Assembly (NCBI GenBank): GCA_018343915.1
Contig: JABRWF010000001.1
Coordinates: 3,782,001-3,846,000 of the forward strand
Reading direction: 5' to 3'
Length of the DNA stretch: 64,000 nt
From: Agroathelia rolfsii
Lineage: Eukaryota > Basidiomycota > Agaricomycetes > Amylocorticiales > Amylocorticiaceae
Shown here: positions 23,825 through 36,657 of the stretch, one piece after another
How the letters are laid out: every line of letters starts with the position of its first letter
Numbering within the stretch: position 1 is the stretch's first letter
Notes under the pieces: model-generated
Database searches by the model: none
What the model was told of the DNA's origin: nothing
The model's input: only the letters and a program-made list of their open reading frames with translations
Position numbers and translations under genes: made by a program

Positions 23825-26389
23825 ATGAACACCGCAATAGATACCCAACAAGAGGAACAGCACCTCAGAAACCTGCTCGGCCAACGTTCTGCTCGTACCA
23901 ACACACACGCCAACCACAGCAGGCTCTTCTCAATGTCTGACCTCTCCGACTCTCCATCCATGTATAGCACTGCTTTCTTTTCCCCCCAAACCCGTGCCCC
24001 TTTTGATGTCGATACCAGGACGATAGCATCAGACTATGGTCCCCCTCGGCCCGAGTTTGATGCCATCCAGCGTGTTATCCTTGACGATCCCACTGCAAGT
24101 GCCGTAGACTTTAGTGAAGACCCCCGCATCTCCTATGCCTCAGATACAGGCTCTTATGCTAGCGATAAGCAGCCTGAGGGTGAACTTTCAGACGACGAGG
24201 TTCGCATGAGTATGCTAGGGCCCAAGATGCGCTTTCACTCTCGAGCGCCGTGGGAGACGGGCGAAGACTCGCTTCTAGAAGAAAACGAGCCCCCGGTGGA
24301 CATTGCTAACTCCAAATCGCCATCAATGTTTCAGCGTGGACGAGGAGACAATGCTACAAGAGGATCGGGTCCTACAGCCCGTTCGCGAAGCAAGGGGCCT
24401 GCAGAGGCAGAGCGAGAGCAGCCCAAGAAGTCTTTTGATGCATTTAAACCTGGACAATCGACTGCCATGGCGTGAGTTATTTCTTCGCTAACACTGTCAC
24501 TAGAGATGGTTGATGGCTTACGTATCTGTTTTCACAGTGCTTTTGCGAAGGCTTCGGCTCTTGCTACATCTGTCGTTGGTAGTGCGGACTACCAAGGCTC
24601 TACAAAGCATACGGCAAATGCTCGCCCCAGGCTGTCCCTTGGCCGCGTACTCTCACAGACACCTAGCGTAGCTATTTCTCCTATTTCTTCTCAGAGACCA
24701 GTTTCTCGTTCTGTTACCCCCGAGACACCTCAGGCTTACCACAGCAGTTCCAAGCCCTTCACTTCTGACGCACCGCCTCTTCCTTTGTCTGGAACGTCAC
24801 CACCACCTCGTTCGGAATTCTTCATGACACCCTCTCCCCGCCAATCCCACGAGACGTCGATTTCATCCGCAGAAGGCCCTCACGACCCTATTCATCCTTA
24901 TGCTAACCCCGAACTCGCTCCTCCTGGCCATCCAGAGCCCTCGATTTCTCTTCGACCAATCGCTTCCCGCCCGTCCGTCGATACTGCGCCTTTGCACAGC
25001 TCATCTCATGCAGCATCTGCGGGCGAAAATGCATATATTCAGACTTCGCCCAAGATTGATTCTCGGACGAGTCGGTCTCGAAGGCCCTCGGTGTATGGGA
25101 AGGAAATTTCTTCTCCTATATCTATATCTGGCTCTTCTATGTTCAGCCGACCTAGTTTCTCGTCGGAGCAGGACAGGGAGAACGGAATGAAGTTCTCGGC
25201 TGCCTTTCCGGGCTGGGTGGATAAACCACCGGCATCCCCTGTTGCATTGATATCGTTGCAGGAGGCTCAGACTATGGCCCGTGAGCGTTCGCGTAGTGTA
25301 GCCGTTCCCACTGTCACTGTGGAAAGGCCGTTTTTCCCAGAAATGCCCCCCGTTGAGAGTAGTGATCCAAAACCTATTAAGACTAGGATGCGCTCTGTCA
25401 GTGCGGGTGCACGCGCCAAGCAGGCCACATCTAACGCAACCGTCGCTCAACTACCACCGCTTTTTGATCGACGAGGTAGCGAGCAGGTTGCTCCACGTAA
25501 TGTGAAACATAAGAGAAGTGGGTTTATGCGCGGTCTTTTCAACGGGAAAGACAAGGAAAAGAGCCCTCCGCCTCCGATGCCCCCATTGATGTATAACAAC
25601 AGCTGGCAGTCGTCGCAATCGCTTCAACCTCCCAGGATGTTCAAGGCTGTGGAGCGTGTTCCAGTCCCATCATATACCGAAACTTCCCTTTCCGAAAAGT
25701 CGCTGCCGGCTGCATCTTCAATGCTAACTGTGGGAGAGTCGAACTCATTGTTGTCGACTTCTGAGTCATCAACGGGCACTTTGAAAAGCAGCTCTTCTGC
25801 GTCTAATACTAGACATCGCTCACCGGTACCGCCGTCGATCACCATTCCTGGCATATCGACATCCTCTTCTACGATCGCATCGGCCCCTACTAGCTCTGGC
25901 GCAAATTCTCTGCTTCCGCACAGCGCGCCGTCGGATAAAACCGACTTCCAGGCGTTGAGTCTCCGGCCGGTTTCCACGGTGTTTAGTACATATTTCACGG
26001 ATCAGATCATGGGCTTACCCGTACCACCGCACCGTGTTCCCGATTTGGAGCGGTCCCCATTGACTAGTCCTATTTTCAGTCCTGGAACCCAAGCGAGCGA
26101 TTTTCCGGTGACACCTGGTGGGGAGATGCAAGAGAAGAACAATCCTGCATCAACCATCCAGGCATTGCAAGAGCAAATCATCGCTTCCCGCCAGGCATGG
26201 CAAAAGCATGTTTGGGACCTGGAAGAACAGGTTCAGGCCCTGAAGGCCGAGTTAGAGGAGCTTCGTATCAAGGGTGCGGATGACAAGGAATACTGCGACG
26301 TGTGCGGCCGTGGAGGTGCTGGTCCGAACATGGCCTTTCAACCGAATGGCTTCAGCGGCGCGACAGACACGGCTGGTAAGCAACTGTAA
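23825..26389 (+). CDS. Ser/Pro-rich hypothetical protein with C-terminal coiled coil
   Basis: Two exons, 23825-24471 and 24538-26389, give 833 residues. I do not recognise a catalytic domain. Most of the chain is low-complexity Ser/Pro/Thr-rich sequence with several RRPS/RSRS-like sites suited to phosphorylation. An acidic region lies near residues 85-170, and a basic patch (KHKRSGFMRGLF..KDKEK) sits around residue 340. Near the C-terminus is a predicted coiled coil (IQALQEQIIASRQAW..LEEQVQALKAELEELR), followed directly by YCDVCGRGG, a single CxxC. Such a layout suits a scaffold or cell-polarity protein, but that is a guess. ATG 23825 is the first in frame; the open frame upstream lacks one. 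The splice phase is consistent. Confidence 0.82.
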
Positions 26390-27229
26390 GGCAAGTATTC
26401 CGTCATCGACAGATTAAATGCAAGCGGACCTGGCCATTTCAGCGGTGTATCATGAAAAGTTTTATTTCTACGCGACCAAGGCAGTATATTTGACTGTCTA
26501 GCCCTTAAAGGAAAACACATCCTCATTTTTGAGCTTCTTACTTGCGGATACTCCGCATGTAATTATTTTTACTCTTTTTCTTGGTTTGTATTAATATTTA
26601 TTTTTTCTCCCTTCTCTGGATTGTATACACTTCACAGAATAACTCCTGAACCTTTGTACATGGCACACCCATGACTTCTCAACAATGCCCAACTACACCT
26701 TCGTTTTTTCGCTCCTCGCTCCCCCCCCCCCCTTTTTTTTTTTTTTTTTCTTCTTCTGTTTGTTATGTAAAATCTAGTATACCGAGCGACTGGTATGAAC
26801 CACGCGAAAGATTCCCAGTACTATTTGCCATAATGTACAATTCTTGCACTGTCATTCTTAATCCCTCTCCCTTTCCCACACAAGTAGCTACATACGTATC
26901 TTGACTTTTGAACCTATGCCCTTCTCTTGATTTTGAGACTTGATATAGTCGCTGGCACCTACCTTCTCTTCGTCTTTTTATTTGTGATCTCGGACTTGGA
27001 TTCCTGTCTTTACACTCTAAACACGCCCCTTAAATACAACTCTTTTCAACTCTAGTTGTAATGTCTATAAGCCTTCTTGGGATAATTGATTGGGAGAATA
27101 CGATATGTCTTAGGCTTTAGGAACTGGTCAACTGCACAAATGCGCGCTCGACGAGAAAGTTACAACAACCCTTACATAATCAAGCCAACTCATAGCTGAT
27201 CACGTGCAAACAGGCCCTATATCGACACC
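26390..27229. other. Intergenic
   Basis: AT- and pyrimidine-rich 3' flank, including C and T runs near 26720-26750, and the promoter of the Sec39 gene. No gene or clear structured element is seen. Confidence 0.6.
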
Positions 27230-30200
27230 ATGACCTCTGACGTTTACGCTGCATGGACGGCTCTCCCAGACTCGGACCTCACCGTCGACAAAATCAGGTC
27301 TACGCTGGGCACGATAAATAATGCTGAAATTTGGACTGCTGCTGCATGCCTGGACAGGCTCGTTGACGACAAAGATGTGCAACACACCTTATGTGACATT
27401 GCTCTGGAGAGGACAGCGCACGCCGTTCAACGTTGCAAGGATGCTGCTCTGAGCCCGGCTTTGGATGATAATCCATCAACGCCTACCAAATATGACGAGG
27501 AGCTCCTGACGGCGCATTTTCGAGCTGTACCCGCAGATGCACAATTATGCTTTATCCGAACGGTTATGCTGCGACGACTGCAGCGGCTGAACACGTTTTT
27601 GGAAGTTCAGCGCGAGGCGGCTGCGGCGTCGAACTCGACTTCGAAAGAACCAGAGGAGGAACCAGATCCATGGGATGATGATGACGATCCTTGGGCAGAC
27701 GGTGGCTTGCCTGACTCCGATGCTGACATGGTCAAGGAGCCCGTGAAGAGTATATGGAGCCTATCGCACTTTTTAACCTCAAACCTCGTCGATGTGGCAT
27801 GCGATATGGCTGTACAACAGCAATTTCCTGAACTGCGTATCTTGTTGGCGAGGCACCCCGATATCCTCTGGCCGCGTCGGTTAGATATATTGGACTCTAT
27901 TCCGTGCCACACACCACCCTCCGACTTTCGTGATCTGCTTCCCTCTTTCGACGTAGACCAGAACGTAGAACCCGCCGCACCCGTTTTTGTTTTAGGCCAG
28001 GAAGACTGGGTTCTGGCCCCGGTTGTACTTTCTGCTTTGAAAGCTGTCGGATACGTCCTTGAAGATGACGTGGACCATCGGGACACCGCAGAGAATGAGG
28101 ATGCTCCCTCACGCTCACGGCAGCTAACCGCATCCGAGCTGAAAGATTGGTACGAAAAACGTGTGGACCACGTGTTTACTTCCACTGGAATAGTAGATCT
28201 TGCGCTCGCTACTATCCAGCATGGCGCATCGCAAGGGATACCTGGCCTGGACGAGATTGGGGAGGACCTCAGTCTGCTGTCTCGTCTCGTATACGATGCC
28301 ACCAACGCTGTCTACTCCGAAGATGACTGGACACTATCAAAATGGCGCTCTTCGGAGCCCTCGCAGATCGTCAGTGCCTATCTCAAACGCTCAATACCGT
28401 CCTCAGTGGCGCGAGACATTCAAAAGTTCGTCATGCCATATCTTTTCGTAGTAGAATCGCGCGCCGAACGCTCGGGAAACCCCGATCCATCGATGAGCAA
28501 GCGTCTTCTTTTCGAGTACATCCTGTCCGCGCCGTTGAAGACTGTAGAGGCCATCTTTGAAGCTTCCAAGCCAACACTGCCTCCAGGCCAGCGCATCATC
28601 AAGAACGACGAGGATATGGTTCGCGTTGCACTCGCATGTCTCTACGGAAGCAGTAGCCTGTCCGAGTGGTCTTCTATGAGTCGTATTTTCGAATGTCTTC
28701 CCGCTTGGGAGACAGAACGAGTAGGAGAAGCCGAAGATGAGGCGGACACAACTATCGCTTCTCTTGGCGCATTCGTTACGCCTTCGACGGATCGGCCGCA
28801 GTGCACACCTTCCGATCTTCTTCTCTTCTTCAACCCCTTGCCTATCAACTCGTTGTCACGTGCGTTGGATATTCTGGATGTGCATCTTGAGTCCGGCGAG
28901 ATTTTGGCACGCTGGAATGTTCCGGCTCCACTCCGTTGGTTCCTGCAAAGCAGTGGTGATGTGAATGAGCAACGGGCTTGGGCTACCAGAATGGCTCGCC
29001 GGGCGGGGCAAGGCCTCGAGAAGCAGGAAGAATGGCATAAGCTTTTACACGACATGCTTAAGCTGGGTGGATCGGGTGAGAATGGGCTCAGGGGTGCATT
29101 CGGATTGCTGGGACGTATTGATATCCTTCAAATATTCTTCAACGGACTCCTTACTGCGGGCAGTAAGTTCTCTCAATTTATTCCGGAATTGCAGTCGCTT
29201 AGCCGAAAGATAGAATTCAAAATTGCCAAGGGGCTGCTCAAAACTTCCAAGAGATTAGTTGCATTGGATCCCCAGACAGTAGAGGATATTTGCCTAGCTA
29301 GCTCCCGAGAGCTTTACGACAACGCTTCTTCTGGGAATTACAAATTCGGTGATATGCTTCTTGCGTACGAATGGTGGGTTGGTTTGAACTCTTGGACAGC
29401 CATCATTCCTGTATCTTACGGCTGAATCTACAGTCTTGATGTGCCGGCGCCTACACCTCGATTGATCAAAGAGAAGGAGTTTATTGAAGCCACTTCTCGT
29501 ATCTCGTCCTTCAACGTTACTTCTCGAGGCGGCGTTCCAATCTCTCCGATTGAGATTCGGTTGACACAGGACCGCCTCTCACTAGTATCAAGAGTGTTGT
29601 CGAGCAACGCAGACGCTTACAAGCACACTGAGGTCATACTCGACCTTGTATACAAGCTTGGGTATAGGGATGACATCGTCGCAGAGGTCAAGACACTTGC
29701 CATGATCGCGGACACGGCGCTACAAGCAGAGGACTTCTCTCGTGCATACGAAATATGTGAACGGATGGTAAACATCGTCCGGGACATGAAAACGACGACA
29801 CCGGACTCGGCAGATCCAAACGTGCAGCAGATCAAAGAAGTCTGCTGGGTATCCTGCTTCCAACTCGGTCGACAGACAGAGTACGCCGATTTGGACAAGA
29901 AACTCCTCTTGCTCGGCCATGCACTTGAACTCTGCCCCCCAGATCGACTCCACGATGCTCTCAACGCATGGCGACGACTCGAAAACGATGATGTAGTGCA
30001 GCGCCGTGAGCGAATCACCCGCGGACTGGAGACTCGTACCTCGCAGCGACCCAAGGGCCATCCGCTCAGCGCTTCGGCAGTCGCAGCTAGTACGGCGTCA
30101 TCGATCGCAGCGCGCTTCCAGGACCTTCATATCCCGTCGCCACAGCTGCTCAATACACCTGATGCTGCCGCTATAGCGAACAAGGCATTCAGTCGTGTGG

Positions 30201-30364
30201 CAGCGAACTTTAACTTTGCTCGGGGACGGACATTGGTGTCGGAGGAGGAAGGCGAGAGATCGAGGAGCGGTAGCCGGCCCAGGATCGATGCTCATGAGGT
30301 GTCTACACAGGCCAATCGTGTATTGCAGCGTGGCATTGGTTGGCTATTGGGTGGAGACGAGTGA
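27230..30364 (+). CDS. Sec39-domain protein, Dsl1 tethering complex
   Basis: Two exons, 27230-29373 and 29434-30364, give 1,024 residues. Sec39 (the yeast Dsl1-complex subunit, NAG in animals) helps tether COPI vesicles arriving at the ER. The chain is long and almost entirely helical, with an acidic Trp/Asp patch (PDPWDDDDDPWAD) near residue 145. The second exon begins with the family's C-terminal block (KEKEFIEATSRISSF, IRLTQDRLSLVSRVL), then helical repeats (AYEICERMV, VCWVSCFQLGRQ) and a low-complexity tail. The phase across the intron restores a YECLDVPAPTP junction. ATG 27230 is the first in frame and sits close to the open frame's start. There is no signal peptide or membrane segment, as expected of a peripheral tether. 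Confidence 0.88.
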
Positions 30365-30871
30365 ATACTTTCAATTTTTTGTTTTTTTTATTTATTTTTG
30401 TTTTCGTTGCGGCTTCTTTTCTCAATTCAATATCAGTATTCTCTTCAATTGGCTCATAGCTTTCAAGATAAACGTAGTCTTAAGAATTCAGTGATTATCC
30501 CTGTGATCAAATCAATTATAGGCTAGTACACTCATACTAATCCATCATACATGCATCATGAGAGTAGACATGTGCAGCTATCAGTGGGGCCGGTGGTTGG
30601 CAATAGCAACTGCGCAGTTCCCGATGTACAAGGGCACTTAACCTCGAACAAGCAGCATCTACTGATACCCTGTAAAGATCAAATAAAATAAGTAATATTA
30701 TGAATGCCGTATGTATGGGTGTCTGCAGCTCGTATACTAGTCTGACTAATAACTGGAACCGCATGATAGGCTAGACGCACTCAACCGCCGCCGGTCGCCA
30801 CTGGCAGTGATGCAAGCCTGCACAATCACAACCAACCTCTTCTTGTCACTTTCTCTTCCAAGTTGAGCAAT
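30365..30871. other. Intergenic
   Basis: About 500 bp between the Sec39 and F-box genes. It is AT-rich at the left, and no feature is recognised. Confidence 0.6.
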
Positions 30872-32227
30872 ATGTTGGCCCGTAAGAGGAGGACGATAAA
30901 TAACAGCAGCGCAGTTTCGCTCCCACAACTGCCCACTGAAGTATGGATGCTTGTCTTCTCCTATATGGATGACCTTCGAGATCTACGAGCCCTATGCCAA
31001 ACCTGCAAAACTTTCCTGCCACTCGTACAGCCTGGCTTGTTCCGTTCCATTCGCATTGTCTCACCCTCACTACGCATACCCCCTGGTACTGGAAAGGTCA
31101 AGAAACGCCTCAAAATCCTAGCACGTCCACATATAGCGTCCAACATCCAGGCTTTGCGAATTCTATCTGAATATCCGCATTATCCTGACCATAATGTCTT
31201 GGACGCCATCTGGACACTGATCTCGCTCGCTCAGAACCTCACGAGCTTACACATTTTTGACATGGAGATGTCGGCAGCACGCATCAAGGGCATTCGTGCT
31301 TTGCCTCATCTCAAGGAACTGTACCTGCTCCAATGTCGGGACACTAGTGACCCTGCGGCACACATCTCTGATCATTTGTCGTTGCGGAGCTTCCAATGCA
31401 ATCCCGAGTCGCCTTGGTTGACTTTTTTTGATCCAAAGACAGTCGAGCGCCTCATACTGTCCTCGCAGATGACGACGTCTCTACCTAATTCATGGACGTT
31501 TAAGGAGCCGTTCCCGCGCCTGACGTACCTCCGCGTGTCGCATTGGCTCATTGCCCATTCTCTGTTCACAGATATTATCAATAACGCCCCAGCTTTGCGC
31601 GAGCTCGTCATCACGAGTGGTAAAGGTCCATGGAGACCCCTGTCCCACATTCAGCCAGAAATCCTCTCGAAGCTGGAGGTATACGAGGGCCCAGAATACT
31701 GTGCCCCGATGTTTGCACAGGGGGGTAAACTCGTCCATGTTACACTGTGGGAGTACCCCATTTTCACTCAAGATAACATTTTCGGCGGCTTGGATATCGC
31801 TCTAGAGCACCTAGCACCTCAATGCAAAACTCTCGAGCACCTTACGCTCCGTTTATCTGTTCTTCCTGAGGATGTTTTTGCATCGACGAGTCGTTTCGTG
31901 AATTTGAAAACACTTCATGTATTCGTCAAGGTTGTTCCTCCGAACCGGACGCGACCCGTGAGATAGCTTTTTTTTATTCTTTCTCATTTGGCAAACGATT
32001 ATTGTTACACTTAATTTATGCCACAGGAATTAGCTAACCAGCTGCTACAAGCCAACATGCCCAAACCTTTGCAATCGATCTCTTTTGCCTGTGACATGAG
32101 AAGTGATCATGATAGTGATGCGATAGATGAGAGCATAAACACCCTCGCGAGACTCTCCGAAATACATCCTCAGCTTGTCCGTGTGCATTTTACCGGTAGA
32201 GACTTCAATTGGAGAAACTTTGAATAA
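30872..32227 (+). CDS. F-box protein
   Basis: Two exons, 30872-31957 and 32027-32227, give 428 residues. An F-box lies near residues 16-55: LPQLPTEVWMLVFSYMDDLRDLRALCQTCKTFLPLVQPGLFRSI, with the expected Leu-Pro start and hydrophobic pattern. F-box proteins recruit substrates to SCF ubiquitin ligases through Skp1. The rest is leucine-rich with imperfect repeats (LTSLHIFDME, LPHLKELYLLQC, LRELVITSG) like the degenerate LRR-type regions common in Agaricomycete F-box families. The substrate is unknown. ATG 30872 is the first in frame. Confidence 0.87.
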
Positions 32228-32445
32228 ATTAACATGGTATTATAAACGAGATCTTGATATCTTACTTTCCTTTGAAAGTTCTATTACTTGTCTACCCTAG
32301 ACATTCGCCATTCTGTTTGAATGTTGTACAAATATGACAAATCCACCATTACAGAAAACCTTTTATAAGTACATGTGAAGTATTATTGAATCCCAAGCAA
32401 CCACCTGGTATTGCAGTGCAATGTTGTCGGACATTGCATCGACCT

Positions 32446-33597
32446 TTAGAAGAACCCACCGCCGCCGAAGCCACCGTCGAAACCGCCGCCAAAGCCGCCA
32501 CCGAAACCAGGATCAAAAGCATCGCCAATAAGATCCCCAATAAGCAATCCACCTGTTACACAATCAGTCGACCCATTCATCTCTCATGTAGCAACGGACA
32601 TCGATGATGGTGATGATGATGATGATGACTGACCTGCCAATCCGCCCAACAGTGGTAGAGCAGCCCCACCACCGAAGCCGCCGTTACCATAACCTGCTGG
32701 TCTGCCATAGCCATAGCTGGCGCCGCCGAGGTAAGGTCGGGGGTAGCCTGCGGGAGCGCCGTATCGCTGTTGGCTATTACCTGGGAAGCCACTGTAGTTG
32801 GAGTATCCCCCATAGCGCTGTTGGAAGCGCTCAGGTTGTTGTGCTTGCATCTCTTGTAACTTGCGCAGACGCTCCTGGCGTAATTGTCGTTGGCGTTCGG
32901 CGAGCTGTCAAATATTAATTGTGGTCAGGGGTTGTCATGGAGATGAAGGGGGGAAGACAATAGTGAAAGGATGTTACTTACTGCAGCCTCTTCGCGTCTT
33001 CGAGCTTCGCGAGCTGCCTCACGCTCCTCTTTAGTACCTATCGCCTTATCCTATGTAATATATGTGACCAATGATTGTTATTAAGGATTGACATTTCCCT
33101 GACCACACTAAGCTGACCTTGAGCTTTCCAAAAAAGCCACGGTGCTTATCTGGATGTGCCAGAGGTGTTGTAGGATGAGATGCGGCCGCCGCTTTCGAAG
33201 GGCCAGCTCCAAGGTCGTCTCTTAGTTCATCATCCACGGGCCTCTTCTTGGTATCTCCGTGATACGAGTGTCTGCGACTATCGCCTACTGCTTCGTCATA
33301 TCCCGGTGGAGGTGGACTCGAAGACGATGGTCCCTGGATTGTCTCCCGGTATTCTGGATGCTCAGATAAGAACTGTTCATCTTGGAATGGATGGGTCCAT
33401 ATCGCTCGTGGGGGGTTAGCTCGGGTGTCAACCTAATAGACACAAGATCATTAGTCACAGCTGGAAAGGAGAAATTATATATGTGTGGCTGCTCAAGGCG
33501 CCCTGATACAGACCCAGTACGGATGAGCCTGGTTGGGATCAAATTCCTGTATCCAGCCCGGAGGGAGCTGGTTCAAGTCGATTTGCTGTGGGGGCAT
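32446..33597 (-). CDS. WW-domain protein with Gly-rich C-terminus
   Basis: Five exons read downward: 33514-33597, 33118-33432, 32982-33050, 32634-32904 and 32446-32552, giving 281 residues. The WW domain near residues 11-44 is split by the first intron: LPPGWIQEFDPNQAHPYW joins VDTRANPPRAIWTHP. Both tryptophans and the final proline are present, so it should bind proline-rich peptides. A PPPGYDEAV motif, itself a possible WW ligand, follows. Then come a charged Arg/Glu helix (EEREAAREARRREEAALAERQRQLRQERLRKL) and a Gly/Tyr-rich tail ending in repeated FGGG/FDGG units. Similar Gly-rich WW proteins are common in basidiomycetes, but their role is unclear. The fourth intron carries a GAT/ATG microsatellite. 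Confidence 0.87.
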
Positions 33598-33681
33598 TTT
33601 GCTGAGTAGAGCTTGAGGGGGGAGGGGGAGGGAATCGCTTGTCGTGGTTATTTATGAGGAGGGGCTATGGACTCTCCATCC

Positions 33682-33815
33682 TATTTATATGGAAACAAGC
33701 ATTGCCTCTTCAATGGCACTGCAGCCCAAGTCTTGTGTGTGACCATCATCATAATGGCGCTGCGTGATGACAATAACGTCATTGGACCGCTAGGCACGTG
33801 AGCATATGGCACGTG
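33682..33815 (-). promoter_or_regulatory. Putative promoter of the WW-domain gene
   Basis: On the minus strand a TATAAATA lies at 33682-33689, about 85 bp upstream of the ATG. Two CACGTG sites at 33795-33800 and 33810-33815, and a CCAAT-type site (ATTGG at 33781-33785), lie farther upstream. Function is inferred from position only. Confidence 0.5.
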
Positions 33816-35432
33816 ATGTTAGCTCTGCCGAAGTAAGGCATCATAATGCTTTGACCTTGCGCTGCGACAGCATCAAATAATGCCTCAGGTTATCACAGAG
33901 CATTACCATTCATCTTATTTTTATGCTTCTCCTTAAGTATGTGGGCCAAATATGAAAATGAAATATCAAAATAGGAGTAGGATACGCATACATTTACCCT
34001 TATTGTGACCATGCCACCATGGGCAGTCAGAGCTTTTCTTCTGCATAGTACAAAACCGAATAATGATCGCAGAGGGAGCCTAAAGTACTCATCTGCGTAT
34101 GCTATAATGTCCTGATTTAATGTTCTACGGATCGGATAGTCAGCTTGGGTGTCCGGTTTCACGCGTGATTTCCCAGTGAGCGTACCGGATAAATCCAAAC
34201 AGTATCTGTCTACGGGATCTGATATAGGAGCTTGAATCAGGCTATTTATGAAAAGGGGAATCTGAATTGCGTATACACCGTCGACTCCCTCCTCCCCCTC
34301 TCCAAATCTCAGGGTCTATTGCTGCAAGGTACTGCTTCAGGCGCAACATGCAGAGACATGTAACTGTAGCGAGCTACTCGAGGTAAGAGAAGTCCTAGTA
34401 ACTTGAGCACTGAATTGATTTTATTGGCTCATAAATTGAGCGTACAGGGAACAAGGGCCTCACCGGCATTCATCTCAGGCAACTGCTTTTGGCTGCCGGT
34501 GAACAGGGTCATTCGTCACACATACTTGGACGATCCGGAGTCGTTTTTTTTTGGACCTTGCTATATATGATAACAAGACATACTAAGCCAGAAATGAAGA
34601 TGAATACTTGGGCTCAAGCGTTCCTCCTGAGATTGTTGCCCAGCACCAATACTAGCAATGAAAGAGCGCTTGGCCACTTCAAAACCATTTTTATAATTTA
34701 TGACCATTTCCAGGCAAAAATAGTATATCCTAATAATACCTGGAGCCAGATTGTACTGTTTCTTGTATTCGCGTTCACTGGCACACTCAAAGAATATCTC
34801 TACAAGCACACGATTACAGCAAGAACAGCAGATTCTCGCTCGGAAGAATGGATCCGAGTCTCAGGTTTATGCCGTACTCGCTGCGCCAATGCAAATGTCA
34901 AAGGTCCAGGAGGTTGTTCGGATGATGGGTGATATCTTTAGTAGATATTGCAGAATGATCGATGCGATTGTAATAGGGAATTAATTTGTGGTCAATGCTA
35001 GTTTTTCTATCTCTTCTTAATTTCAAGTTCCTATCAGACTAGAGTGGGGGATTAAATGCTTTAGATTTGCGAGACGAAAATATGAAATGATTTTGAATGC
35101 TACTACTAATAGTACACCAACAAACTTTTTTTTGACTGAAAAACAAAGATGCAAATGTAAACAAGCATACAAGCATATAGTATCCTTGTTGCCAGATTGG
35201 GGAAGCTCTATATCAGCACGAGCTTAAATAGCTGAAAGGGAGAAAATCACCATGTAAAGGAGGCTGACTCGGATCATACGTTGCCTCCTTTTGAGTGTAT
35301 AACTTGAAAGCTTGAAATACGACATTGGACCGCGTTACACAAACCGTGACCGTACTACTATTACTACTACTACTACTACTAGACTGTCAGCAGTGTTCAG
35401 CGCTCTGAGTTGATTGGATTCCCTTCTTGAAA
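33816..35432. other. Intergenic with unassigned open frames
   Basis: A minus-strand frame (33893-34198) and a plus-strand frame (34489-34932, starting LAAGEQGHSSHIL) stay open longer than their surroundings. I could not match either to a family or splice them into a convincing gene. They may be relics. A (TAC)n microsatellite lies at about 35355-35380, just before RIB7. Confidence 0.5.
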
Positions 35433-36657
35433 ATGTCCGCTGATCTTGAGTTTCTCAAATCTGCTGGTCTCTATGAGATACCCTCCAAGGCCAAGCGATA
35501 TTCGTCAAGACCACATGTAACACTTACTTTTGCCCAATCTTTGGACGCCAAGATTGCCGGTGCGAGAAAGCAGCAATTGGCTATCAGTGGCAGAGAAAGC
35601 TTAATCATGACACATTGGTGATTATTGCTCCATCACTCAGTTATAAACATGTCCAGAGCCGAGATACTATTGATCCTAATGCTACAAAGAACAGGATGAG
35701 GACACTTCACGATGCTATCCTGGTCGGCGTCGGTACAGCGATCAACGACAATCCCCAGCTTAATAGTGGGTTCAATCATCAAATTACTGTTCCTTTAGAA
35801 TCTGCTCTTTGTTAAGTCATCCCAAGCCCGTCATCTGCCACCACCGAGCGATACCGATCCAGCTCACCGCTCACACATGCCCCGTCCGATAATCCTGGAC
35901 TCGTCACTACGTACACCGCCCAGTGCACGCATGCTGGAAAATTACCGCAATAACTCGCCGAAGACACCCGCGCGGAGACCGTGGATTCTGTGCACGCCGC
36001 CTCCAAAACCCAGTTTCACTTCTTCACCAGACATCTCAGTGCCCACCGATAGCTTCGCGGCCAAGCTTGCCGCGGTGCTGCAGTCTCAGGGGATAGCAGA
36101 CGTAAATAGGGATGGCCAGAGAGCGTATGACGATTTTCAGACTCGTAAAGCTGCGTTGGAGCGCGCAGGAGCGCGTGTCATCGAGGTGGTACCCGATCAG
36201 GATCAAGGCGAGGGGGGTGTTGCTGATCTACAGCATGTGCTGCGTGTGCTGAAAGATGAAGGCATCGAAAGCGTTATGGTTGAAGGTGGTGCAAGAATCA
36301 TTTCTGCGTTTCTGGCTGCAAAGTCTAGAACTGCTGGAAAGGTAGATGAGAAGGATGAACAAGGTAAAAGTCTCGTAGACACGGTCATCCTGACTATCGC
36401 ACCCATCTTTCTCGGCGAAGCGGGCTTAGGGTATGGCCTTCAACTCGGCGGTGACACGGGGGTGCGTGATCCTTTTCTTTTCCTTTTCCTTCTCTGTAAC
36501 ATGGTTCTCATTCTCCGACTTCTATCATACGCACATATATACTTCCTATGGAATTTAACTTTTTTCTTTTGGTTCATAGAAACTCGCTTTGAAGCAGGTG
36601 ACAACTTCTACGCTTGGCCAGGATATCGTAGCTGCATTTACGACTGAATCCGAATGA
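35433..36657 (+). CDS. RIB7: Riboflavin biosynthesis reductase, Rib7-type
   Basis: Four exons, 35433-35617, 35695-35765, 35827-36461 and 36580-36657, give 322 residues. Rib7 is the NADPH-dependent 2,5-diamino-6-ribosylamino-4(3H)-pyrimidinone 5'-phosphate reductase of fungal riboflavin synthesis. The family signatures are RPHVTLTFAQSLDAKIAG, SGRES..MTHWMRTLHDAILVGVGTA and NPQLN joined to RHLPPP. MPRPIILDS, ESVMVEGGARIISAFL, VDTVILTIAPIFLG and GLQLGGDTG follow. The third exon must start at 35827 (acceptor CCCAAG); the nearer TTAAG would break the frame. The last exon encodes LKQVTTSTLGQDIV. The protein appears intact and cytosolic. Confidence 0.93.

Noticed and set aside
27607..28305. 232-codon minus-strand frame
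   Set aside because: Antisense shadow of the Sec39 coding exon.
34489..34932. 147-codon open frame as a gene
   Set aside because: No recognisable family. The reading quality changes between frames, suggesting chance or a relic.
35695..35830. Apparent frameshift in RIB7 between exons 2 and 3
   Set aside because: The nearest acceptor (TTAAG at 35816) leaves the phase wrong, but the acceptor CCCAAG at 35826 restores QLN-T-RHLPP exactly, so the gene is intact.
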